From NCBI GenBank assembly GCA_030737875.1, contig CM060922.1, positions 321,503,956-321,567,955 of the forward strand: a DNA stretch of 64,000 nucleotides, read 5' to 3'. Made by a program: the position numbers and the translations under genes. Positions within the stretch are counted from its first letter, which is position 1, and each line of letters begins with the position of its first letter. This document shows, in pieces, positions 48,991 to 59,397 of this stretch. The notes beneath the pieces were generated by a model that saw only the letters and a program-made list of their open reading frames with translations, was not told the origin of the DNA and searched no databases. The stretch comes from Allium sativum. Lineage: Eukaryota; Streptophyta; Magnoliopsida; Asparagales; Amaryllidaceae.

Positions 48991-49919
48991 GGTTTTCTGT
49001 GAATGGGAAAAGGGTTGGGATGGTTAAATATATATATATTATTTGATTTTAAAAAGCAACTTTTAATTTCAAATTCAAAATCGAACCCACCGACTGTCGT
49101 CCATAGCTAATTACCCCCATCCCGAACACAATGGGATATGTATCACAGGCTGATTCGACTGTTTCGATCAGTTTTTGTCAAAATCAAAATATAAATCTGT
49201 ATATTGAATTTGAACGCACATTTTAATTTACCAGGGCCACATACGGACTTTAAAAATTCCCAAAAAAATATTTTCTAGCTTTATATTGACGATATGGTCC
49301 TAACAAATCTAATTTCGTCAAATTCCGAGATCGTTTGAAAAATGGCCATTTTCTGGTCGATCGAAATTGACTGAAACTATCAAAACACGTTCTCCTTCGC
49401 CACACTCACATATTGATTTGAAAAATTACGAATTTTGGAATATAGCAATAATTTGACATCTCGGATCCAACAAAAATGGTTTCGTCGAAAACCGAGGTCG
49501 TTTGCAAAATTCCCATTTTCAAGGGCCATAATTCCATAGCGACTATTCTGAATTTTCAACTGGGCGTAACTTTTTATCCCCACTATGAAATTTCAATTTT
49601 TCGGATTCGTTGGAAAGATATTCTCAAATAGATTCTAATATTTTTGGTTTTGCCAAAATCCGGTCTATTTTGAATCCTGCACATTCATTTGAACTTTGAA
49701 ATCGAATTTTCGAACTACCGTGCCATTTTCAATTCCTTTTATAATTTAAAATAAATATTTATATTCTAATGATGATTGAAATAAATATATACATTCTATT
49801 TCTACTCAAAATAAATTTTTTGTCGTTATTATTTAAAATAATTCATTTTAAATATTCAAAATTCATCAAAATTGCCAAAATAAATTTTTTAAATTGGCTA
49901 GGATTTCCGGGTTATTACA

Positions 49920-49931
49920 ATCTCCCCCACT
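49920..49931 (-). other. LARD2 polypurine tract
   Basis: The minus strand reads AGTGGGGGAGAT directly before TGTAATAACCC, preceded by TTTTCGGGGACGAAAAG. That matches the TTTCGAGGACGAAATT beside the LARD1 tract. Confidence 0.85.
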
Positions 49932-50945
49932 TAAAACTTTTCGTCCCCGAAAAGGAATGAAGCCGAAAGTTGTTTAACTAATCAACTCAACTTTCATTAT
50001 TTTCATTACGGCTTAAGTTCTTCAACTTTTCAGTTTCTAAGAACTTTTCAAATTTTTCAAAAATTTAGCAAGCACCCTAAATTTTTGAAAAATTTCGCCA
50101 TAACCTCCCCTGCACCGGGGACTTCGGGATATTTCAAATGGCCTCCCATGACCCTCACCAATCCAAAAAGAAACAGCCAAGCGGCTAGCCAATAGGCTCA
50201 TAAAATCATCAAAAACCCAAGAAATACAATAAACAAGTATATATTTGTTGGGCAAACAATTTTATTCCTCTTCTCTAGCCTCCTTGCAATGACATGTTCA
50301 ATGTAAGTACATGTATATGCATGCAAATGCGTCAAATTTTCAATACAATTCACTTTTTGGTTCAATTTGGCTAAAGGTTCAAATTTTAATTAATCAACCA
50401 ATAATCAAACAACACAATCAGCAATCAATTAGTTGATTACCATTTCAAATTCATAACTTTGATATATAGTCAAAAATCATGTTTTTGATGCCAAATCACA
50501 ACAATAAACCTATCTAGCTTTGGTTCTCACACGAGTCTAATGGAAATGTATAGATATCACACTTTCGAAACTCGAACATAAACACTGATGATGAGATCTC
50601 AATCATCAGTATCTTCTTCGGGCGACTACAGTGTGATTCTATATATATCCAGTATATTAATACTTCGAATACCCGTGGATGAGACGTATATGCAAAAACT
50701 GTATATACTGGATTGTCCAAATTCAATATAAATAAATCATCAGATACAAATAACTGAATTTAATTTTTCAAAACAAATTTTGTTTTCAATTTTATTTTTG
50801 AAAAATATACTCTTCACACTTGTTCTAGGATACTAATGATCCTATCTCTAACGAGCCATTCTCCTTGGATATTACTAATCCAAACTCTGATGAATTCTTT
50901 CGTTTGGTTCTAATGTGTCTTGTTCTCTGAGCTTTGTAAACCAAA
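49932..50945 (-). mobile_element. LARD2 internal domain, non-coding
   Basis: About 1 kb with no protein domain in any frame. The only structure I can support is the extended hairpin at 50556-50637. Short minus frames (50037-50255, 50514-50726) match nothing known. Confidence 0.85.
50556..50637 (-). ncRNA. Candidate RNA dimerisation/packaging hairpin of LARD2
   Basis: Outer stem ATCACACT (50556-50563) / AGTGTGAT (50630-50637), a middle CTCGAA/TTCGGG-type pairing, and inner stem CTGATGAT (50585-50592) / ATCATCAG (50602-50609) around GAGATCTC-A, which is self-complementary over eight bases. It lies about 310 nt downstream of the primer-binding site in element orientation. The inner stem word is shared with LARD1 while the palindromic loop differs (AGATCT against CGGCCG). 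Function is inferred. Confidence 0.58.
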
Positions 50946-50957
50946 GCTCTGATACCA
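50946..50957 (-). other. LARD2 primer-binding site (tRNA-Met)
   Basis: The plus strand reads GCTCTGATACCA three bases from the LTR edge TGAAACGACCC; the minus strand is the standard TGGTATCAGAGC. Confidence 0.93.
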
Positions 50958-50960
50958 CGA

Positions 50961-53900
50961 TGAAACGACCCGAAATCCCCCTTACAGGAAATCACGGATT
51001 GAGTTGAGGATAAGATAAATCGGAACGCAAACAGAAGAACATTTCGTTGTTTATTACAACAATTCATCAGAATACAAGAATATACAGAGTATGAATAAAT
51101 ATTATACAATAGAGAAATATCAGAGATTTAATTACATTACTGCAGCGGAAAAATAATACAATACACAACTGAAAGTAATACACAGATACAGAGCTTTCCG
51201 AGTATCGTTCCAGCTGTAAACCAGGATCCTGTGAATATAAATATGCAAAACAAAAACTATTAGCTGCCCGTGTAAAAATAAGGGCACCCAGAGTTTATGT
51301 TAAAACAATAAACTTCGGGTCAGTCATGTGACTGGTGTGAGAACTAAAACAGCTATTAATCTTTATTTTAAAGTTAGGTAAATCAAGGGACGACGCCGTA
51401 TAATACGGAACGGGTTTCCTCCCAAGAATACTAGTGCATAAAACAACAGCGCAATGCTAAATAAAGAAAAATGAAGCTATTATAAGACCCAGGTCCCATC
51501 ACACAATGCAACGTAAGCCGGAGGATAGGGTTTTTACCTTATAATAGCCAAATAATGCTTGATACGCTAAAAACAAATCATTTGATACTATTAAAAGTGC
51601 ATAGTGTATAAAACAATTTCAATCATAAGTATCAATCATAGACGACATAAGTGCCCTATACCACTATGTCGCCAATACTAGGCTCTACATTCAAAACCGC
51701 AAAGTCACGTACTGGAAGTTGGATTTCCATTTGTGAACCGAGGCAAGGGATCATCCTCACCAGCTTCGAGACTCTCTTGTCCGAGCCTCAGGGTCAGAGC
51801 GCATTGACCCTTGGATCGTCAGGGCCGGTCCACCGATGTAGATTAAAATGCCTGAACACTGCGTTTCCCCACCCTTTATTGCGTAAATGAGCCAAATGAC
51901 TCCATCGGCTCCACACAGTCAACGATATATCCGAGGCGCCTCCCAACAACAACAACCACACAGGTGAAAATAATATAAATGTCAGGGCTGGTAGGTCACT
52001 GACACCACCCTAGCTAGAAGGAAATGCATGCCCTCTCTGATGTCCTCTCCCGTTTCTGGTTCACAACCGGGGTGTGAGGCTCGCGAATCAACGTTACACA
52101 AAGCTATGCCACACAGGCGGTTCTTTGATCATCAACCACAAAACTTTGCTTTTCAACAGAAGCCTTGATCAATTGCCACATAGGCATGCCACACAGGCAA
52201 TTCACTCCATGCGATCGATATCCATCAATATATAACCCTGAGCTCATATGTCTCAGAGAAGGGCGTTAAGCAAGAGAATAAATTCTCTGCTGCCAAACAG
52301 ATATATATTTAATAGAAATCAATCACACAGAATAAAATCCAATGTCAGACACACAGTCCATTTACAAGTTCGTTCTGGGTCTGAACGAAACCGAAGGCAC
52401 CTTGTACCTCGCCTATCCATCGTTCTCCAAGTACGTCTGGACGATCACCAACTGATTCCCACCTCCTGGGTGTACAGCCCAATCAAGATCATCAGTAATC
52501 ACCCAAATGATGTGAAGACCTCTGGTCTTCGACCACCGTCTTCTTCCTCGACACCACGTCGAATCAGTTATTCAGAATGGGATAAACCCGGTCTTTCTGA
52601 GTAACTCACGTATATAATAAACAAGTGTTACACAAACACAACATACGCCTCATTCCAATTCAGAATATTCTTTCATTCAAATATTCTTATACTTTGGGAA
52701 AGGTTCCCAATAATTTTATCAAAGATAAATTCTTTAAATTTATTCTTTAATATTCTTTGAATATCAATTCAAACTAGTCGGGATTAGCGAACCACACCGA
52801 AGTAATCATTTATTTTATTTCCCAATCCCAACCTATTCATCCCATGAAGTAAAAATGGTCATGCTGTTATCGGTAAATTCAATTGCCATTTCACGTTCAA
52901 ATCTAATTAAAGATTTAACTATTGCCTGGAGCAAAACTGGTGATACTCCATTCTCGATCACTTCAATCTAATTAAAGATTCATTAAAACTCCACTTAGTT
53001 TTAATCTTCCCAAAAATCAATATTCTGTCTTTAACTGGGTTAAAGAACCAATGTCATTTAAAACACGGTTCACTATAAACCCAAAATCACATTCCAGTAA
53101 TTATCGGGTTAAAGAACAAGTGTTATTTAAAACACCTTTCACGATAAACCCAAAAATCAATTCCAATTCAATTCCAATTAAATACCATTTAATTAATACA
53201 CTTCATTAAATCTAAATAAAAAGATTTAATCTTTTTCTCAACGTGGTTTAAGAACAGTGTTAATGAAGACACCATTCACGACAAACCCAAATCATATTTG
53301 ATATTAAATACAAGGATCTGAGTAGAAAATATATCGGCTTATATTCAATATCAAATTCTGAAACCCACAAATATCGCTTTGGAAATAACGATATAAAATA
53401 TATCTTCCAAATTTCCATAACAATATCTGTATAATCACGAAATCCAACATCGATATATTCCAAAGACAATTTCGATTCAAATCCTTTCGAATTCAATTAT
53501 TGGAAGTTCTGATTACCTTTAAAACCATTTCAAATCCAATTTATTTATTTAAAAATAAATGGATTTTAATTCTAGTTCAAAACCAGTTCATTTCGATAAA
53601 AATCTATTTTTATTTCAAATTTGGAATTTTTCATCCCAATTCTTCACAAATCATTTCTTATGATTTTACATAAATTATTGTTATTTTTAATAATATTATC
53701 AAGGCCCGTACAGTCGATTTCCATCAACGGCCATCGAACTGCACTTACACAGCGACCTTTTCCAAATTTGATTTGGACATAATTACAAATCCAACCGTTA
53801 GATTTCAAATCTCTAATATTCATTAGAAAGTCTTTTCGATACGAACCCAACGGTTCCGGTTTTTGAAGAATCCGACGGTCGGATCTCCCGCAATGTCAAT

Positions 53901-56900
53901 TCGAAGTCAATGGTCGAAATTCGTGAACTACCGCAGCGCGACGCGTTCTATTCAGGCCATTATATATATAATATATATATTATATATATTTCGTCGATTT
54001 CCTTTTAAAACGTATTTTATAAATCATTTTAAATTCATTTTCAAAACGATTTCAACTTCATATTCAATTTCTAATCGAAATTGAATATTCCATATCATTA
54101 ATCTCTAAATGATAATATCTTCAAAACGTTATATTTTAAAATCACTTCCTTTTCTATATTCATTATAAAAATGAATAAAATCGATATAAATATCGTTCAC
54201 GTCTAAATGGTGCATATCTAATCAACATGGCTTTTATTCAATACTTGAATGTTTATTCTATTCAACATATGAATATTTATTTTATTCAACACATGAATAT
54301 TTATACTGTTCAACGCATGAATTTTTATTTCTATTCAACACACGAATTTATACTATTCAACACATGAATTTATTTTCTATTCAACAAATGAATTTATACT
54401 ATTCAACACATGAATTTATACTATTCAACACATGAATTTATTTTCTATTCAACACATGAATATATTTCTATTCAACACATGAATTATCTTTCTATTCAAC
54501 ACATTAATTTATTTCTATTTAACACATGAATTTTATTTCTATTCAACACATGAATTTATTTCTATTCAACACATGAATTTTCTTTTAATATTCCATATTT
54601 TCCAAATTGGAATGAGGCCCAATCAATTACCATATAACGATAATTATATGAATTCCCTACAACACATGTATATAATAGCAACGATAAATCATCAACCATC
54701 ATCCAGAGTGCACCACACAACTGCATAAGCATTAAATATAAATAATTAACGCTTACGCAATCTGTCAACAAATCGATTGACATACAACTAAACAACCGGG
54801 ATTAGTGTACGTCAAATATCATCCCAATACCCATGTGGGGTTTCAATCAATCAAACACATATTTTATTTGTGCAGTTGGGCGATGTGTATAATTTATCGT
54901 CCCAATCAATATCAGTCAAATCGGTGTACATAAACAAATCGTTCGATTTGTAAATGAATATTTATTTTACTTCAACACATGAATATATAATTTACTTCAA
55001 CACATGAGTATGTATTTTATTTCAACACATGAATATATATTTTATTTCAACACAGGAAATTATTTTACTTTCAGCACATGAATATATACTTTTTCACATC
55101 ACAATCAACAATCGAATTTCACAACACAAACAATCACACAAGTCGTCCATGGTCTGTGGACAATGGGTGTCGGGTGCTGCTAAGCATCGTCTGCATCCTA
55201 GTATATATTTCAACTAGAAAATAAATACAAGTGAGGAGTTCTCACCAAGAGTTAAACCAAACGCCATGCCTCATCATATGTAGGAAATCTTCGTCGTGCT
55301 CGCCTTTTGTCAATTTCATTGTCCGTAGCCACTACATATATAAAAATCACATTTTTATATTGTTGCTATGTATATAAAAATCACATTTTTATAACTACGC
55401 TATATGGATAAAAATTCTATTTTTAAACAGCGATCTTTATAAATAAAAGTTATATTTTTATTTCGCTTTCAAAATGATAAAGATCTTATTTTTAAGTTGC
55501 TACTTTATACACAAAGTTCATATTTTTATAAAGATGTTTATATAATAAAAAATATGTTTTTATTTCAAATTTCCTCACATAAAAATCATATCTTTATATT
55601 CCGAAAAATCATATCTTTTTGTTTATAAAAATGTAATCTTTTCGCTATATAAAAATATGAACTTTCCTTATTGAAAAATATAAACTTTTCTCTAATAAAA
55701 ATCTTAGATTTCCAAAATAAAAATCCTTATTTTCATGACATAAAAATTGTAACTTTATCATCAGAAAATTCTCGTCTTTCCCTAATCAAAATCGTAGCTT
55801 TATAATCATAAAAATCTAATCTTGGTTTCAATAAAAATCTACATCAGATTTCATGTAAAAAGCTAAATCAAAAAATAATAAAATAAATATAAAAAAACTT
55901 ACAGTAAATCGTTCAAAGGGGGGGGGGGTTGTTGTGCATCGCATGTGGTTAGAGGGGGGGGGGGGAAGAAAGAGTGTCGCGACCTTCCATTGGCGGCGGC
56001 GGAAATGGCTTCTCCGGCTAGGGTTTGCTGCTCCTTTGATTTGGGGTTCTTCGCGTTAGAGGGAGGGAGGAGAGAGGTAACGGAGGAGAGAAGAGGGCTT
56101 GGGGCGCGCCATCATCGACGTCCGAGGGGGAGACCGCGCCAGGCGGCGGCGGTGGACATCTGGAGGGCGACGGGTTCGATTTGAAGAAAAGGGCGCATTG
56201 GGGTTTTCTGTGAATGGGAAAAGGGTTGGGATGGTTAAATATATATATATATATATATATTAATTATTTATTTAATTTTAAAAAGCAACTTTTAATTTCG
56301 AACTCGAAATCAAACCCACCGACTGTCGTCCATAGATAATTACCCCCATCCCGAACACAATGAGATATGTATCGCAGGCTGATTCGACTATTTCGATTAG
56401 TTTTCGTCAAAATCAAAATATAATTCTATATATTGAATTTGAACGCACATTTAAAATTACCAAGGCCACATACGGACTTTAAAAATTCCCGAAAAAATAT
56501 TTTCTAGCTTCGTATTGACGATACGGTCCTGACAAGACTAATTTCGTCAAATTCCGAGATCATTTAAAAATGGCCATTTTCTGGTCGAGCGAAATTGACT
56601 AAAACTGTCAAAACACGTTTTCCTTCGCCACCCTCACATATTGATTCGAAAAATTATGAATTTTGGAATCTAGCAATAATTTGACATCCCGGATCCAACA
56701 AAAGTGGTTTCGTCAAAAACCGAGGTCGTTTGCAAAATTCTCATTTTCAAGGGCCAGAATTCTATAGCGACTATTCTGAATTTTCAACTGGGCGTAACTT
56801 TTTATCCCCGATATGAAATTTCAATTTTTTGGATTCGTTGGAAAGATATTCTCAAATAGATTCTAATAATTTTGGTTTTGCCAAAATCCGGTTTATTTTG

Positions 56901-57146
56901 AATCCTGCACATTCATTTGAACTTTGAAATCAAATTTTCGAACTACCGCGCCATTTTCAATTCCTTTTATAATTAAAAGTAAAAATTTATATTCTGACGA
57001 CGATTCAAATAAATATATAGATTCTATTTCTATTCAAAATAAATTTCTCGCCATTATTATTTAAATAATTCATTTTAAATATTCAAAATTCATCAAAATT
57101 GCCAAAATAAAAATTTTAAATTGGCTCGGATTTCCGGGTTATTAAA
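50961..57146 (-). repeat. LARD2 5' LTR (right copy)
   Basis: The same layout as the left copy. It keeps a ~157-bp segment (52095-52251) that the left copy lacks. Core hairpins: 52567-52605, 52514-52530, 52274-52287, 51933-51942, 51322-51335 (CAGTC/GACTG, intact here) and 51265-51286. The leader island is at 55915-56190 and the TATA-like (TA)n run at about 56239-56262. The outer end reads GGGTTATTAAA, where the other LTR has GGGTTATTACA. Confidence 0.92.
51265..52605 (-). other. Conserved hairpin-rich LTR core (LARD2 right copy)
   Basis: All six hairpins seen in the family are identifiable. The first (52567-52605) has one mismatch (GAGTAAC for GAATAAC) and the second (52514-52530) differs only in the loop (TCT for TCC). 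This copy also holds GATCAA, AAAGCAAAG and CATAGCTTTGTGTAACG, words shared with the solo LTR that the left LTR deleted. Confidence 0.7.
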
Positions 57147-57499
57147 ATTTACAAGCCTCAAAATTGTTTAACAAGTTTAAAATCAATTTTTTTTTTGAAA
57201 ACAAGTTTTTTTTATAAATTTAAACATAGTCATGTTGACATATGCCATCCCCAGTGTGGGCATAGCTATCGTTTCATCCATAAATCAAATTTCAAAACAA
57301 GTGTCCGTTCATCGTTTCTGTTCGCGAATGGATATGACCTTTGTTTTCCTATATATACCTGATGCCTAAATGAATTTTAAATCATTTTTTCTTTATTATT
57401 ATTTACTCCTTCTCCTTCTTCTCCACCCTATTTCCTTTCCAAATTTCAAGAATCCTTAACAAAACTCAACCGAAATTCAAAGTGAATCAAATGGGATTA
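57147..57499. other. Short intergenic stretch, nothing recognised
   Basis: About 350 bp of A/T-rich DNA with a C/T-rich run near 57410-57430, between LARD2 and the next LTR. No gene or element end other than the LARD2 target repeat was found. Confidence 0.5.
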
Positions 57500-59397
57500 T
57501 GTAATGTCCCATATTTTTGGTAGTCAAATATTTAATTTAATTTATTATTTTAAATATTATATGGATATTAATATTTAATTCGTTATTAAAAACGACGTTT
57601 GAATGTTAAATTTATATATATACAAAAACGAGATCGAAATGGCACAGTAGTTCATAATATTGAATTTTGAACTTCAACTGAATATACAGAATCCGATTTA
57701 AGTCAGAATTCTATGAAACAAGAAACATTTGAATTTTTTTGGTTTTAATTTTCATATGAAAGAGAAAAATCTGAATTTCATGTTATAGATTGTTAGTTAT
57801 GTCGAAATCAAATTTTAAAATAGTCGCTAAGGAATTCGTTAATAAACGATAACATTTATTTAATAAATTAATAATTTTTTTATATAATTTGGATAACCTT
57901 TAACTCGAAATTGATGATATCGAGTTGTATAATTTATATTTGAAGCTATATGATATCTCCAATGGGTATTTATGAAAATAATAATTTATTATTATTTAAT
58001 TCGATTATTTTGGAATTTATATAATATTCTATTAATATTAAATAAACCTTAAAATAGTAATTTCTGCAAATGGTCTTCGTTTTCGGTGAAATTAGTTTCA
58101 TTGGAACCATAATGTTAAATTATTGTATGATATTAAATTTTATGGCAAACCAATGTCGTATGTGACAACGGCAGCCGTAAATGCCCAGTCATTTTCTATA
58201 GCGCGTAATTAAATTAAATTAACAGCGGGGTATTTGTGTATAACTTGAGAATTCGATCGAATTAAGCCACGAAACCAATTTCGTTGAGTTCGTATCGATG
58301 TTTAGAGTCAGAATAGGCAGATACTTTGTTATTTTTGAATACCGGGTATTTTGGTGTCCAAAATAGCGTTGTTTGACATATAAAAATTGTGTTCTGGGAA
58401 ATAGTCTCGGAATGCGATGAAATTTGTGCCCTTATATATGTATTAATTAATTGTTATATGATTTCTATTTTCATGTAAATCGGACTTACCGTTTGATCGT
58501 GGCAACGATAAACGTCTCTCTTTTTATCTTATCGTTTATGTTTAATAGGGGTAACTTTAAAGGAATAAACGACTGGCCAAACGAACTCCGATTTTAATGA
58601 AAAAAATTTCATTGGATCCGTAGGGAAAAGGACTAGTAGAATTTTAATGTTTCAAGTTGATTTGGTTTATTTTGTGATCGTAGGAAATTTAAACACATGA
58701 TTTTCCGCATGTCGGTTATAAAGGGATTTTTATAAATGATATCAGAATTCGACGAAAAGTGTCCCATCTTGTCCGGAATAATATTATATGCTAGGATTAG
58801 GAGTTTCATCTCGATTGGAGGTCGTACATGCGTATTTTGGAGCATTACTTCATGGTGAAGTTTCATTTAATAATTTATTAATATTTCCACCCTAACTATA
58901 AATACCAGTGCAAACGTTTAACCCTAAATTTCTTCAAATTATAAGCTGCGTGGTCAAAGCAAGGAGCCGCCTCCACCTAAATAATCAACAACTAAAAATT
59001 TTGCAACTTTTTTTTGATCTTTCTCTTAATTTAGTAATTGAATTCGAATCTTTCCAACAAAAAATGATTCAGTTCCGTGAAGCCTCTCTGATGATCGGTC
59101 GTGATCATCTCGGGAAAACCGTACTAGTTAGAAGTCGAGGTCAAAGTGACAGTTTGTTCATGAGTGCTTTGCTGGCAGAAGACAGCGCTAAGCATGGCGG
59201 TGCTCCAGGCGAGAATTAGGTGAAGTTTTGGCGTGTGGAACAGTGGGGTTTGATGGAGTGTAAATGGACGGAGTGATGCTTGCGATGTGTTATGCTAGGT
59301 GGAGGTATTCGAAGGAATAATGCATGGTGTAGCTTTTGAATCAACATGATTGATGATGGGGTGTGAACTCAATGCCAGCGGTGGAGGGTAGTTTTCA
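57500..59397 (+). mobile_element. 5' part of another giant LTR (LARD1-related), interrupted
   Basis: It begins TGTAATGTCCCATATTTTTGG. Its first ~400 bp align with the LARD1 LTR start (shared TTGAACTTCAACTGA, AAACAAGAAAC, AAATCAAATTTT and AATAGTCGCTA). A TATA box CTATAAATAC is at 58896-58905. Repeats of GAATTCGA(CGA/TCGAA) followed by a conserved T-rich half-site occur near 58252, 58405 and 58742. The LTR stops at 59397, where a minus-strand LTR starts; its remainder may lie beyond the window. A 103-codon frame at 58908-59219 falls in the putative leader and matches no family I know. Confidence 0.72.
58896..58905 (+). promoter_or_regulatory. TATA box of the 57500 LTR
   Basis: CTATAAATAC about 1.4 kb into the LTR, followed within 30-60 bp by AACCCTAAATTTCTTC, a plausible transcript start region. 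Confidence 0.6.

Larger units (their letters stand above)
43880..49919 (-). repeat. LARD2 3' LTR (left copy)
   Basis: In element order from 49919: U3 blocks shared with the solo LTR (CGACCTCGG, TTTTGTTGG, AGTCGCTAT), a TATATATATT promoter-like run (about 49025-49040), a C-rich leader island (48990-48700), AAAATCATATTTTTAT-type short inverted repeats (48660-48115), a splice-donor-like TTGGTGAGAA (48036-48027), the TTCAACACATGAAT array, U3-like module B (46740-46480), the hairpin-rich core (45364-44180), TTTTTCCGCTGCAGTAATG (about 44070-44052) and the terminus. Confidence 0.92.
43880..57146 (-). mobile_element. LARD2: complete non-autonomous giant-LTR retrotransposon
   Basis: A 13,267-bp element read on the minus strand, with LTRs at 50961-57146 (5', 6,186 bp) and 43880-49919 (3', 6,040 bp) around a 1,041-bp internal domain. 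In element orientation the LTR runs TGTAATAACCCGGAAATCC...GGGTCGTTTCA. Primer-binding site and polypurine tract are both present at the inner LTR edges. Flanks are TTTTA on the left and ATTTA on the right (four of five match), and the outermost right end has AA in place of CA, so this element is older than LARD1. LTRs differ by several percent by eye and the 3' LTR lacks ~157 bp. No protein domain is encoded in the internal domain. Confidence 0.93.

Noticed and set aside
48718..49046. Several overlapping Arg/Gly-rich frames on both strands
   Set aside because: The GC-rich leader island lacks stop codons by composition; no recognisable protein, and the second LTR copy breaks the frames with indels.
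58908..59219. 103-codon frame after a good TATA box
   Set aside because: It lies in the leader of a truncated LTR, has no known motif, and no counterpart frame is open in related LTRs. Left as chance, though a short leader peptide cannot be excluded.
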